Below, in pieces: positions 24,105-36,259 of a stretch of 64,000 bases of DNA (positions are counted from its first letter, which is position 1; each line of letters opens with the position of its first letter). The notes under the pieces are model-generated. The model was given only the letters and a program-made list of their open reading frames with translations. It made no database searches and was not told where the DNA came from. Made by a program: the position numbers and the translations under genes. The stretch covers positions 2,688,729 through 2,752,728 of the forward strand of contig NW_003101680.1 of the NCBI RefSeq assembly GCF_000003855.2. The letters run 5' to 3'. This DNA is from Blastomyces gilchristii SLH14081. Its lineage: Eukaryota; Ascomycota; Eurotiomycetes; Onygenales; Ajellomycetaceae.

Positions 24105-25516
24105 TCATCCCGAAGAGCCCATATCCTCCACAGCATCTGGCCGATCCCAGCTAGATGTTTCCAGCCCTCTCACTCGATCTTCGATCTCCTTCACCTTCAA
24201 ACCCCACGTCCGCCTAGATTCTTCCTGCAATTCCCACGTTTTCCGGAACTGGTCCATCATGAACGGCGGCAGCGTCTTTACTTTGCGCCCAAGCTGGTAG
24301 TCATATGTGACAATGTCCTCACGACAACGTGCGGCAGGCCGCTGATGTGCCTCGGAAAGTATTAGAACATCTAGCTGGAACGATGAATATGAAGAGGACT
24401 CTGGAGAAGAAGGCGCTGGAGGAGGATGTGATAGCTTGTGGTATACGCTTATTTTATCTGGAGCGGTCATAGGCTGCACATTTTGATTTTTTGAAAACGC
24501 CAGCCCACTAACGTTAGCAGTCATGTTGTGGTGGCTGTGGCCGTGCAGGTAGTTGCACTGGCTGGTTCTATTCGACTTAGACGAACTGATCGCACAGCAT
24601 ATCCAGGTATATGATACATGTACATCACAGTGTGCGAAATGGCCTCTTGAAACTTACAAATTTATAATCTATCTTGATGCTTTTCAATATCAAACCCACT
24701 CCGGTCGAACCAAGAAGGTTGATCCATGCCCTCCTGTTGGCACGATCCACGTGGGTACCAATGTTTCTTGCCCAATTGACCCGTGCGGTCTCCGCATATC
24801 TCACGTACGCTACATTATTTACGTGGCCTGAAAATATCGCGGTGGGATTAGACATCCGTTACTTGTGTATATGGGAGCCGAACATGGCGGCTTGGCAGGG
24901 GAACGGAGAGCTCTACCCTTATAATTGGCTTATTTCAGCAGGTTGTACAGTTCAAATGAGCTTAGAAAAATGATCGAGAGAGAGTACACAAATGGGGCAC
25001 ATTGTGTATATCAACTGTAGCATATTGCGGTCACGGGGGTAGAAATGGAAGAGAGAGGCTACACACCATGACATCCTGTCAGGTTCGGCGAAGGGCAGAG
25101 TAATTAGCCTATCAAGCCAAACTCTAGCAATTGAATGAGCAGTTATATACCATTTCCCCCCACACGACATTGTGGCGGTAGAGGCCCCGCCTCTCTACCC
25201 CCGTGAGAAACCCTTCGCTCCCCGCGGTCAACTCCCGCCAATCCCGAGCTAGAACCTGGAGGATCTCCCCCGCCTCGTTAACTTGGTGTGACTTCAGTCC
25301 GAACGCAAGGCATTTTCCTAGCCGCCCTTTAATCGTCGATAGCCATCTCGAATCGAATTCACGCGTAACCGGAGCAGATGGAGAGGTGTGAGAAGATTGA
25401 TGTACGGCAGCACGGGCATTGACTGCAGCAGTGCTCGTAACGGACCGACTGTTTGGGGGTAACAGCCGGAGCTGAAATTGTAATTTTTGCCACGAAACGG
25501 GGCGAGGGACAGCCAT
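24105..25516 (-). CDS. Thioesterase-like HotDog-fold protein, exon structure partly unresolved
   Basis: Exon 1 is 25516-25151 (122 codons, ends VVWGEM, donor GTATAT). A downstream exon 24827-24658 encodes GHVNNVAYVRYAETARVNW and ends IKIDYKF. The last exon 24473-24105 encodes PMTAPDKISVYHKL and ends at TGA. Together these give the 4-hydroxybenzoyl-CoA thioesterase-type HotDog core: the expected signature is GEM-D-x-x-GHVNN-x-x-Y. Substrate unknown. The N-terminus is basic with a Ser/Ala-rich stretch, suggesting mitochondrial import. Exon 1 ends in phase 0 but the GHVNN exon needs phase 1, and the Asp-x-x residues are missing. A 9-nt candidate micro-exon (25075-25067, Asp-Val-Met) flanked by AG and GT supplies the residues but leaves the frame one base short. 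So either the model, the sequence or the gene is imperfect. Expected length is about 304 aa. Confidence 0.75.
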
Positions 25517-25952
25517 TGTCTTGTCCAGGGTATCTCTGGGCCGTCTCTAGACAACAGCGTTGTTTAGATAGAACTTACCTCACACAGGACGGCTTTTCCC
25601 AAGTTTCTTGTTCTTCTGGTTCAGATCTGAGGTCGGCTTCGGCTTACTTCCCGACTCGTGTGGGATGGTTAATCTGTTGTATTCGGTTGGAAGAGCTAGC
25701 TATATTTATATGACATATGAGATCACGTGTAGGCGGAGCAGTCGCTATGGCAACGCCACTGGGGCGGACACTACACCCCTCGCATGGCGATGCGAGGTCT
25801 CAAATGCCATAAAAAAGATCAATCATCTCTTACAAATCTAGCTATGCCATCCTTGAATCCATCTAAATCATGCTATCTACATTGAGTTTGAGTAGTATTC
25901 TGTCCCTCTTCATCTATAAACCTAGTAAATCAAGGAATTGATAAAATGCAAT
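25517..25952. other. Island edge: promoter of the thioesterase-like gene
   Basis: 436 bp between the thioesterase-like start and the first transposon of the right AT-rich block. It should contain the promoter. No gene is recognised. Confidence 0.5.
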
Positions 25953-26214
25953 TGTAGCGGGCTGCGCCCGATCAATCGTATAGACTCCATAGATTCCTAC
26001 CGAAAGCTCCGATTCTCGGTCGCCGATCCTCGGCTGAGGAACCCACGGAGTTCCGTTCCTATTCTCCCACTCCGAAGCTCCACCTCATACGCGTATAAAT
26101 ATCCACTTCAATTGCTGATTCCCGCACTTTCTCTTTTCCTTCTCTAACATTTTCCACTTTTGTTATATAAGACCTATATCTTAATGCTGATCTATTCAGC
26201 GTAGGCTTCTTACA
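25953..26214 (-). repeat. Family-B LTR, CpG-rich copy at the right island border
   Basis: Starts TGTAGCGGGCTGCG and ends AGGCTTCTTACA. It is followed by 15 bp of the same family's internal sequence (CTTGAAAAACATTC), so it is the 5' LTR of a truncated Gypsy rather than a clean solo LTR. Unlike the copies at 4494 and 27798 it keeps many CpG sites. No 5-bp target duplication is seen (GCAAT versus CTTGA). Homologous LTRs flank Gypsy-1. Confidence 0.85.
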
Positions 26215-26229
26215 CTTGAAAAACATTCA

Positions 26230-26290
26230 TGTAAGAATAAGTGCTCGCAGTTGTTTATTCAGATGTTTGCAGCTTGGCGTGATATGTACT
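26230..26290 (+). repeat. Family-A LTR fragment
   Basis: First 61 bp of the family-A LTR (TGTAAGAATAAGTGC...). It runs directly into an oppositely oriented complete copy, giving inverted termini of about 60 bp that could be mistaken for a DNA transposon. CpG sites are partly retained. Confidence 0.75.
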
Positions 26291-26549
26291 TGTAAGAAAT
26301 CCCGCTCCTCGCGGATCCTTTACCCCTATTCCTATCTTGTCGCGTAACCAATAGGGTTAGCGGCCCTTGGCTACACACAACTATATAGACTGGAGTTCAT
26401 GAATACTATTTATAACTCAGCTTGAATACTATTATACATTTAATCTTTACATTTTATCTTTCTATCATGAATAGTTCTAGTAGTTATCAGTACATATCAC
26501 ATTAAGCTGTAAATATCTAAATAATCATCTGTAAGTACTTATTCTTATA
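26291..26549 (-). repeat. Family-A LTR, reverse orientation
   Basis: Complete LTR from TGTAAGAAATCCCGC to ATTCTTATA (ancestral ATTCTTACA). It matches the reverse complement of 26628-26885 and the split copy at 41914/50440. It is followed by family-A internal sequence (TTTCAAGCTCTGTCAG) also found after 50963. It contains the intact equivalent of the SINE and LINE insertion sites. Confidence 0.85.
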
Positions 26550-26627
26550 TTTCAAGCTCTGTCAGTCAGTAATTATTTATTATAACTGAAAGAACTAGAA
26601 ACTTACATACTTTAATTTCTATAAACT

Positions 26628-26885
26628 TGTAAGAATAAGTGCTCACAGGCAATTATTCAGGTGTTTATAGCTTGATATAATATATACTATTAACTACTAG
26701 AAGTATTCATGATAGAAAGATAAAATATAGAAATTAAATACATAATAGTATTTAAGCTAAGTTATAAATAATATTCATAAACTTCAGTTTATATAGTTAT
26801 ATGTAGTCAAGAGTCACTAACTCTATTAATTATTTCAGAGATAGAAATAGAGATAAAGAATCTGTGAGAAGTGAGATTTCTTACA
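26628..26885 (+). repeat. Family-A LTR, forward orientation
   Basis: 258 bp from TGTAAGAATAAGTG to GATTTCTTACA, strongly AT-shifted. It sits 78 bp from the inverted copy. Flanking pentamers (AAACT, TACTT) do not match, so no target duplication is visible. Confidence 0.8.
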
Positions 26886-27797
26886 TACTTCTTTCTCTCT
26901 AAGACTTTATTTATAAAGTCTTTTACTAAGTGATTTTATAGAATCAGACTTAGTACTGTAGTAATACTTACTAAAAACTCTTCATATCTATAAAAAAACT
27001 TTGTGAGGAAAAATTCCTTATTACTATAAAGAGAAAAGAGTCTATTACTCAGTTTCTTATTCTATAAAATTCTTTATAATCTGCAGATCTTTCTCTGACT
27101 ATTATACAGATTTATCTTAGATCTTTTATATAGAAGAGTTCTGATTAACTTTTAGCTATTTCTATGAAATTCTTATATAATTATTACACAGAGTTATTTT
27201 ACAGATAAATCACTTTCTATAAAATTACTCTTATTAAAGAGAAGTATTTATAAGTTAATCTTTTACTTATTCTGATAAATTATCATTCTTTAACACTGTA
27301 GAATTATGAGGAATTTTTCATTCTTTTATTAACTCTGTAAAATTGTAGAATTAAGATATTCATAGTCTGCAATCACTCTTTATAATTATATAGAAAGATT
27401 CAGATCTGTAATTTATAATCACTTTTTATTTATTAAAGTAATGTGATTATTCTGTGAAATCACTTATAGTGTAAATAAATCTCTCTAAAGTAGTATAAAT
27501 ATCTCAGATCTGTCTGTGAAATCTTATCTTCTTTTTTCTTTTTCTATAATAGCTCTTATTCTTATAAACTGTGTGTATCTTTATTCATTTATAAAGTGTT
27601 TTCACTTAGATAATAGAGAGAGAGTGTTTCTGACAATATCTGTATATTAATTCAACAACTTCTTAAGAATAAATTTTTTTTTTAATTTCAATATCTTGAT
27701 AAATAATATCTAACTACTGCTGAGCTTCTTATAAGTGTCTCTGTGACTTCTCTGATCACTTTTTACTGACTGATGAAGTAGAAGTATCATCTCTTAT
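26886..27797. other. AT-rich stretch, unassigned
   Basis: Strongly AT-rich with almost no CpG, as expected for mutated repeat DNA. I recognise no protein motif on either strand. It may be the internal part of an LTR element, but I cannot support a family. Confidence 0.5.
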
Positions 27798-28091
27798 TAT
27801 AATAAGCTGCGTCTGATTATTATCTAGACTATTTTATTACAATTCATAGATTTTACTGAAAGCTTTGATTCTCAGTCATTCTCAATTGCTGATTCTCAGC
27901 TGAAAAACTCACAGAATTTCTATTCTTCTGCTCTGAAGCTTTACTACGTATACTATTATATATATGTATAAATATTCACTCTAATTGCTGATTCTCATAC
28001 TTTCTCTTTCTTTTTCTTCTTTAATATTTTTCACTTTGTTATATAAGATCTATAAATATTATACTGATCTATTCAGTATAGATCTTTTACG
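27798..28091 (-). repeat. Family-B LTR, 5' LTR of Gypsy-2
   Basis: Homologous to the LTRs at 4494 and 25953, here AT-shifted. Followed by internal sequence (CTTGAAAAACATTTATTATC) whose reverse complement lies beside the Gypsy-1 LTR at 34310-34376. It is therefore the upstream LTR of a plus-strand element. Confidence 0.85.
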
Positions 28092-28993
28092 CTTGAAAAA
28101 CATTTATTATCTTTTTATTAGAAATAATTATTCTTATTCATCATCTTCTCATTAGAAATAATTACTTATTAAGAAGATATCTGAATATGTAATAATGTAT
28201 AAGATATAGAGAAACAATCAGTTAAGCAGATACTGAGTTTTCAGATAGAAGCTTACTTATCAGTTACTCTGACTCTGTAATAACATCTTATAAAGAGAAT
28301 ATCAGTGAAAGATCTGAGAGTTCTAACACTCTAGATATATAAGATATACATATAATTACACGGCTTTAGATTTCACAGATATCATATATCTAATAAACAA
28401 TACAGTCATGTTAAATAATAACATGAGAGAACTCTTGAATATAAGTATAGATATAATATCACAGTGACTCTGATCAATGTTGAAATTACAATAATAATAA
28501 ATAGCTGATATGCATGTGACTGAATAACATTAGTATAAAGAGATTCAATAATTGTCTCAATAAGAAACCTCTGTACAGACAATCTTAATATGAACAGAAT
28601 TAAATATAATATAAGTACTGAAAGAATACTTAGATACTTCTGTATATTTTAATACTTCTGACCTCACTCTCTACTCATTATGAAGATTGAAAATGCTTGT
28701 AAAACAAAGTATAGATGAAGATGTTATCAGTTTACTAATTAATGAGAACTTGTCTGACTGTCTGAATAAGATATCTTGTTAAATACTTAAAACAGAAGTC
28801 TAATATTTTCTAACAATGATAGAGTTTACAAAGATAACATTTATAAGACTATAAATCTGACACAGACCTGTGCTAACACTTATGAAATGCTCTGAAAAAG
28901 AAGTCACTGAAAAGATTATTAATAGTAGAATTATATAGCAATCTATTTCACTAGTCTGATCAATATTAAGAAAGCTTTAGAGAAGTTATTCTG
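28092..28993 (+). pseudogene. Gypsy-2, 5' part of internal region (gag/protease)
   Basis: Collinear with the reverse complement of about 32360-34376 in Gypsy-1, though shorter, so it carries deletions. It ends at the Gypsy-1 insertion point; the last five bases, TTCTG (28989-28993), are the target duplication. Frames are full of stops. Confidence 0.8.
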
Positions 28994-29302
28994 TGTAAGA
29001 GGCTTACGCTGAATAGATCAGTATAATATTAATAGATCTTATATAACAAAGATAAAAATGTTAGAGAAGAAAAGAAAGAGAAAGTGTGAGAATCAGTGAT
29101 TGAGATGAATATTTATACGCGTATGTGATGATGTACACAGTGAAGCTTCAGAGCGGGAGAATATACACGCGTTCATAGCAGCTAAGAATCAGTGATTGAG
29201 AATGACTGAGAATCAGAGTGTATGTGTTTGAGAATGAAGTGATTGAAATCTGTGAAGTGTAATGAAATAGTCTATATGATTGATCAGGCGCAGCCTGTGA
29301 CA
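28994..29302 (+). repeat. Gypsy-1 3' LTR (left in window)
   Basis: 309 bp from TGTAAGAGGC to CAGCCTGTGACA. It shows the uninterrupted sequence GAGAATATACACGC (29157-29170) at the position where Copia entered the other LTR. Confidence 0.92.
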
Positions 29303-30700
29303 TTAGCCTCTTCTTTCAGAAGCAGTTTTCATTGATCAAGAGCTGCTGTTTCAGATAATACAGAACTTGAAGTTCAGATCAGTTGATTATAGCTGACTTA
29401 TTTTACAAGATATTACTGACTACAGTTACAGAGTCTCTCATTGAGAATATTCTCAATCTCTCACTCAAGCTCATTATCTTCTTCTATGATGTCTGATAAC
29501 TGTCAGTCAGAAGTCAGTTGAGAAGGAAACAGATTGATAGTAATGTGACAGAGCAAGCTTGTGTGAAATACATTATGAATCTCTGATGATGTGTCAAGAT
29601 AGTAGTTATGACTATCTAGAACTTCTATCACTTTATACTTGATATAGTGATAATCTAGCATATGAGATGAATGTGTGATTTGTATATTCTTAAGATTCAA
29701 TTATATCAGATCTTCTATCTTATATTGTTCAGTGAGATCTCAGTGAACATTGATTTGATTCTCTTAATCTTGTTTTATAGTTATCATGAAGATCTCTGCT
29801 CAATTACAGATATCTTGAAGTTTTATTACTATATTATCAGTGATCTGAATTAGACTGCAGAGATCTGATATGAACTGTGTGATCTCTAGAAGATTTAACA
29901 CTTTTATATAATATTTATATGTAAGAAAGAACAGACTTATATCTGTTGAAATAGCATCTTAACTGTTGATAGCAATCTCTGTATGTAGAAGAAGATCATG
30001 TCAATTGTCTTATAAGTGATTGCAGAACTTATAAAGATAATTCTTCACAGTCTGAATTATCTGTTCTGATACATTATCAGTCTTGAGATGATAGACAGTT
30101 AATAGACAGTGTGTAATCTTGAGAACTTGACAGATTCTTGTTCAGAGAGTGCTTATAAATTAACAGCTCTGATCTAATACTATAGATCTTGACAATCTGT
30201 GCATCTGATAGAATGAGCTCTGTAGAAAAGCTTCAGTGACTTGTTCAGTATTCATCTTATCACAAGATTTCAATATTATATCTTTGCTCAGTCAATTCAT
30301 AATGATCAGAATGTTTCTACAACTCTTACTCTCAGATAAATTAATAGCAAAGTCAATTGCTACATCTCATCAGATTCTATCAGAGATATTGAGTGATTTT
30401 AATAGATTTTTTCTATGATTCTTTCATAAGATAATAGAAGAATAGTGATTATAGTTTCAGATGAAGTATCTGATACTGTTTAATATCTTAAGTCAGTAGA
30501 ACTCTTAAGAGATTATTCTATACAGTTGTTTACAGTCTGAATGACTGATTATATATGAATCATGTATCTCTTGCATTATCTGAGTGTGTAAGGGTTTGAA
30601 GTGAGAGACTCAGTGTTGTTCATGAAATTATAGAGTGTTATTATTATTGATTGAACATTCTGAGATATCAGTTCTTATATATAGTTCTGGGAAAAATCAG
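29303..30700 (-). pseudogene. Gypsy-1 integrase C-terminus and chromodomain
   Basis: The open segment 29503-29700 encodes KYKVIEVLDSHNYYLD and VFHTSLLCH, the typical integrase C-terminal barrel of Gypsy elements. A decayed chromodomain follows at about 29320-29480. The catalytic integrase region should lie upstream, to about 30.7 kb, but stops are too frequent to mark each residue. The chromodomain would direct insertion to heterochromatin in a living element. Confidence 0.75.
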
Positions 30701-32400
30701 AGTGCTTCTTAATATACTGCTTCAGTGAGAATCTAAAAAAGTTCATTTATCTGAGCTGCTGTATATCACAGTTCATTCAGTGTAGAGAAAGTAAAGATAT
30801 CAATAACAGTTCTAACTGAAGAAGTATGTATAGTGTCATAAACTGTTTCATCTTAATTAACTAGTATCTTCAGGTTCAAGAGCTGATGCTCTCAGTTCAT
30901 TCAGTGAGTATCTATTATATCAGATAGTATATCTTACTCTCATTGTAAGAGAGCATCTATCATTGAGTTCTGACTATTAGAATGATAGTGTATTGTAAAA
31001 TGAAAGTGACTTAAGAACTCAGATCATTACATCTATCATTCAGTGAGTTTATAAGTAGTTGTGAAGTATTTAAGATTCTTATAATCTGTGACTATCTTAA
31101 ATTCAGAGATACTTCAGAGTTCAGAGTTTCATTCTTCTAAACAGTGTATGATTGTGAGAAGTTTCTTATCATAGATCTTATAATTGCATTCAGCAGAACT
31201 CAGTTTCTTAGATATGAAGACATATGATTATAGAATCTCTTTATTATCATATTATAATATCACTTCTTCTATTACATAGTCAGAGAAATCAGCTTCAATA
31301 ACTGTCTTATGATTAGAATCAAATATTATCAGTAGAGAAGTATTAATGAATATCTTCTTTATCTGTGTAAATGCAGCTTCAGTATTCACTGATCATTGAA
31401 ATACTGAGTCTTTCTTAATAAGATCTATAAGTGATCTCATAATATCTGAGAAGTTTTGTATAAATCACTGATAGAAGTTAGTAAATCTGATAAAGCTTTA
31501 TACATCTTTCACAGTATGCAGAGCTTCTCATTCAAGAATAACAGAGACTTTCTCAAAATTCATTCAAATCCTCTTATCAGCTTCTATAATAAAACTCAGA
31601 TACTTGATGCTCTTGACTTTAAAATCACACTTATCAATATCTATCAGTAGTTCTGCTTCTTATAGCTATTGTAATATCTTTCATACATACTCTTGATATT
31701 CTTTTCTGAATTCATCAGTGAAGATGAGAATGTCATCTAGATAAGCAGATACAAACTTATTAAGAAAATCTCAGAGTGCTCAGTTGATATACTTCTGAAA
31801 TATACTAAGAGTATTAGTCAGTTCAAAGAGTGTGACTATTCATTCAAAGAGATTATAATATATTCAGAATACTGTAAGTCATTCATCTTCTTCAGTGATA
31901 TGAATCTTATGAAATGTGATGATAATATCTAGTTTTATAAATCATTGAGCTTATCTGATTCATGCTAGGGTTTCATTGATGAGAGATAAGAGATATTGAT
32001 CTTTCTTTATTAATCTGTTCAGATCTCAGTAGTTCACACAGAATCAGAGTTCTTTATCTGATTTCTTTGCAAAGAGAATAGAGGCTGCAGCAGAAGAGTT
32101 GCTAATATATATAAATTCTTTATTCAACAGATTATTGAGTGTCTTTTAAAGAAGAAGAAGTTCATCTCAGAACATGTTATAAAGAGAGTCTTATAATAAT
32201 TCAGAATTCTTATCATTCTTTTTCTCTAACTTGATACTGTGATTCACTCTGAGATCTTATAAGAGAGATATGTTTGTAATAGTATCTTATCAGAAAATAT
32301 CTAGATATTTATGATATTATTAAGAAAGTTTTATATGAGAATCTATTATTGTAATATAAGATAATTTTTCTAGAGTCTTTTTGATATTGATCAAACTGAT
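30701..32400 (-). pseudogene. Gypsy-1 reverse transcriptase and RNase H
   Basis: Collinear with Gypsy-2 39777-41300, which can be read more easily. The region around 31.9-32.1 kb encodes the segment preceding the first RT motif, and 31.7-31.75 kb the region of the YLDD-type box. Many stop codons. Confidence 0.78.
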
Positions 32401-34376
32401 GAAATAGATTGATACATGATTCTGCTATTAGCAATTCTTTCAGCAACTTCTTTTTCTGAGCATTTTATAGGCATTGACAGAGATCTGTGTCAGGTCAGTA
32501 GTCTTGTAAATGTCATCTTTGTGAATTCTATCATTATTAGAGAATATCAAGCTTCTGCTTTAAGTGTTTAACAAGATGCCTTGTTCAGATAGTCAGACAA
32601 GTTCTAATATAAGATTATAATCAAGATTATCAACTTCATATATATAGGTATCTTCATATTGATATTCTCTCACATCTATGATCAGCTTTATTATATAATG
32701 AGTACAAATGTCTTTTAAATCATCAAATTCTGTAAGAAGTCAAGGTTTTGATAAAGAAATATGCTGAAGATTATAATATCTTATAACTGAAGATTTTATC
32801 ATTGTATAGTAACATAGATTACTGTCTATCATGACTTTCATATTATATATATTATCAATCACAGTAGATACAAGAATTGCATTTATTATTATCTTCTCTT
32901 TAAATTATTATTATCTGATCTCTTCAAGCTTCTGTTTATGAATTTGAACAGAAGCTAATCTTTTCTCTGTTTCACTGAGATATTCTTATAGTTATCTTCT
33001 GAATCTTTCTCTAATGTAATGTGATTGATATAAACAGATGCTGATTCATTCTTTAAATAAGAAGATGCTGATCTTTCTCTTAAGTATGAAGATATATAGA
33101 TTAATCAGCAGTTGAAAGCAATGTATTCTGATTAGTTACAGTTGATGCACACTTTATATTGATATTAATCAGTGACTTCTTCAGAAGTGATTCTAAAGAC
33201 TCAGAAGTCTGTCTGAACAGCAGAGACTCTTACTTGTGTATAGATATTTAAGTCTACTCAATTCATAGTATCTGCATCATTGTTATTCCTTGACATGAGT
33301 GTATGAGTCACTGAAGTGTAATGTCTTCTATCACTGTTCTGTATATTCTTGAGCTTAGTAAGATAATCATTCATTGTTCAGAGCTGTGTGTAGAAGTCTT
33401 TATAAGTCTAGTCTTCATCTTCACTTATAAGAGCTTATAAGAGTTTGAAAGTTAATATCTTCTTAAGCATGCTAATCTTCATTTGATTCTCTCAAGATTG
33501 ATTATCTACTTCTAGAATCTTGATGTTAAAGTCAGAAATGAATATTATAAGAGAAATATTTCTCTGTTAAGTACTCTGTAGTCAATCTAATACTTTCTGT
33601 TACATGACAGTGTCTTAGAACAGAATATTAAGATATTTTATAATATTATCAGATATTTATAATACTGATTCACATACTTTCATTCATGAATGAAACTTCT
33701 GTTTTATATAATCTTTCAATTATTCATTGATATATTAATCTTGATTAATTAATGAACTGATGACATCTTTATCTATACTCAGTTTTATAAGCATTTTCAT
33801 TCTGCATGATGAGTAGAGAGTGAGATTAGAAGTATTGAAATATACAGAAGTATCTAAGTATTCTTTCAGCACTTTTGTATTCAATTCTATAGATGTTGAA
33901 ATTACATGAGTTAGTTATTAAATCTCTTTGTATTGATGTTATTGAGTTGCATGCATATCAGCTATTTATTATTATTATAGTTTCAACATTACTAAGAGTC
34001 ACTGTGGCACTGCATCTATGCTTGTATTCAGAGATTCTCTCATATTATCATTAGATATGATTATATCATTTGTCAAATGTGTGATATCTGTGAAATTTAA
34101 AGAAGTGTAATTGTATGAATATCTCATATATCTGAGTGTTAGAACTCTCAGATCTTTCACTGACATTCTCTTTATAAAATCTTATTACAGAGTCAGAGTG
34201 ACTGATAAGCAGCTTCTATCTGAGAACTCAGTGTCTGCTTAACTGTTTCTCTATTTCTTATGTATTATTATATGTTTGAATATCTCTTAATAAATAATTG
34301 TTTCTGATGAGAAGATAATGTGTGAATAATCATTTTCTAATAAGAAGATAATGAATGTTTGTATAGTGTAAGAGGC
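32401..34376 (-). pseudogene. Gypsy-1 gag and protease region
   Basis: A CCHC zinc knuckle is recognisable on the minus strand near 33110-33165 (CINC, then a Tyr in place of His, then FNC). This is the nucleic-acid-binding motif of Gag. The rest of Gag and the protease are too degraded to delimit. Confidence 0.6.
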
Positions 34377-34536
34377 CTACACTGAATAGATCAGTATAAT
34401 ATTGATGAGTCTTATATAACAAAGATAAAAACATTAGAGAAGGAAAGAAAGAGAAAGTGCAAGAATCAGTGATTGAGATGGATATTTATACGCATATGTG
34501 GTGGTGTACGCGGTGGAGCTTCGGGGCGGGAGAATA
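34377..34536 (+). repeat. Gypsy-1 5' LTR, first piece
   Basis: The piece ends with GAATA (34532-34536), the Copia target duplication. It continues at 39633. It retains some CpG near the junction. Confidence 0.9.
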
Positions 34537-34653
34537 TGTAGCGCCTTGGTGGCATTGCCCTAGCGATCGCTCCGCCTGCACGTGATCTCTTATGTTATAT
34601 AACATAGCTAGCGGCTCTCATAATAATAGAAGAAGCAACCTTTCCCACTTACA
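34537..34653 (+). repeat. Copia 5' LTR (117 bp)
   Basis: Starts TGTAGCGCCTTGG, ends CCCACTTACA. Unusually short for an LTR. It retains CpG sites and differs from the 3' LTR at only a few transition-type positions. Confidence 0.93.
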
Positions 34654-34909
34654 GATTATAGCCTGGAACATTCGCGTTTTTTCTTTTAATAAGACTTCTT
34701 ATACACATTTTTATAGAAGGATTACACTGTAGTCAATTGTTCATGAATTGGTTCACTTTTCTATGTTGATTTGAATAGAAGATGCTCTTATTACTCAGAA
34801 CAAGCAGACATATCTAGAGATTAAAAGATTGTGTTCTTTCTTCAAGTTAATAACTGATTGAGATTGATCTCATCTGAATCTCTTTTCTTATATCTATACT
34901 CAGGTCATG

Positions 34910-36230
34910 ACAACTGATGAGTAGCTTGTCTACTTCTCAGAGTGATAGAAAGAAGACTCTACACTCTCATTCTCATACTCAGGCAGCTCAACAGGCCTCT
35001 ATTGATGAAGAATCAGACAAAGGTGATATTACTCAGTACATGAAAGTCACAGAGAGAGTCATGAAGTCATCTGCTAGTTAAGACACAGACACTCATCATG
35101 AATCTGATGATGAGATCTCAAGCTCAAGTGCTATGTATACAGCACTCACAGAAGTGTGTCCTGCCAGCAGTTCTATGTCTAGAATGAGTCAAGATAGTAT
35201 GATATTCATGTCATTAGATAATCTTATGATGTTCTGTGATAGAATAAGTATGTGTCAGAAGGTCACCTCTGCTGCAGATGATTTCAAATCTCAGATTCAT
35301 GAATATCAAAAGAATGTTTAAAAAGCCATGAATACTAAGACTGTAATCATATTTAACAGCATCAATTATCAGGCCTGATGTACAGAAATTCTTACAGACA
35401 CTGAAGTTGTCAGTAGATTCAATATTCTTACAAAGAATCAACATATCTGTTCAGATGACATCAGTCAAGATGTGTTAAGTGCTGAAAAATAAAGTATTTA
35501 TATCAAAGCACTGTATTGATGTATGTTGCAGTTCTTATTAGAATCTGTATATATAATCATTGAAACTCTTGAGTCAGATAATGCAGCTGTGTTATGAGAA
35601 AGAATTGAAGTTGAGTACACTGTCTTACTTATGAAAGAATGTATGAATATTATAAAAGAATTGATTATCTTACATGTTAAGAAAAATGATTATCTAGCAT
35701 TTCAGAGAAGATTCTGTTATTTGATTGCATATCACAAGAAGTGAGTGAATAACTTAGAAGACTTCTATCATAATCTCTTTCTTATTGATTTAAAAGATTA
35801 TTAAAAGTCTTTTATCAAGATGTATTTGAATGATTTCTACATGACTGATCAAGACTCTATTTACAATATTAATATTAAAGATCTCATGAAACAGTTGATA
35901 AATCATATAAGTAAGTCTAAGAATGAACATTCTAAGCTGCAGTGAGTTAATACAGCTATCATAATCTCTACTATATTATTCACTAGCAGCTTCAAGTGCA
36001 ACATATGCAGTACAAACTGATACTTAAAGAACACTTGCTAATGTCTACATCTTGAACTCACTACTGAACAGTGACATGAGTTAAACAAGAATCATATCAT
36101 TACATCTGAAGAGAATGATAGTAGTAATACTAGCAGACACAGTAAGTGAAGAGATAAGAAGAAGAATAAGAATAAAAATGATAAAAAAGATAAATCTTCT
36201 GATCTTCTAGTCTCTCAATCTGTTACAGTC
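34910..36230 (+). pseudogene. Copia Gag region
   Basis: Contains a Gag-like helical segment (FQRRFCYLIAYHKK, then NNLEDFYHNLFLIDLKDY, about 35700-35810). A zinc knuckle near 36000-36040 reads CNIC, then Tyr in place of the usual His, then a final Cys. A long Asn/Lys-rich tract follows (36125-36200). Several stops interrupt it. Confidence 0.7.
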
Positions 36231-36259
36231 AATACTGCAATCACTTTTTCAGTAACTGT

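Noticed and set aside
26230..26549. DNA transposon with 60-bp inverted termini
   Set aside because: The inverted ends come from adjacent LTR copies in opposite orientation; the same LTR occurs alone at 26628 and 41914.
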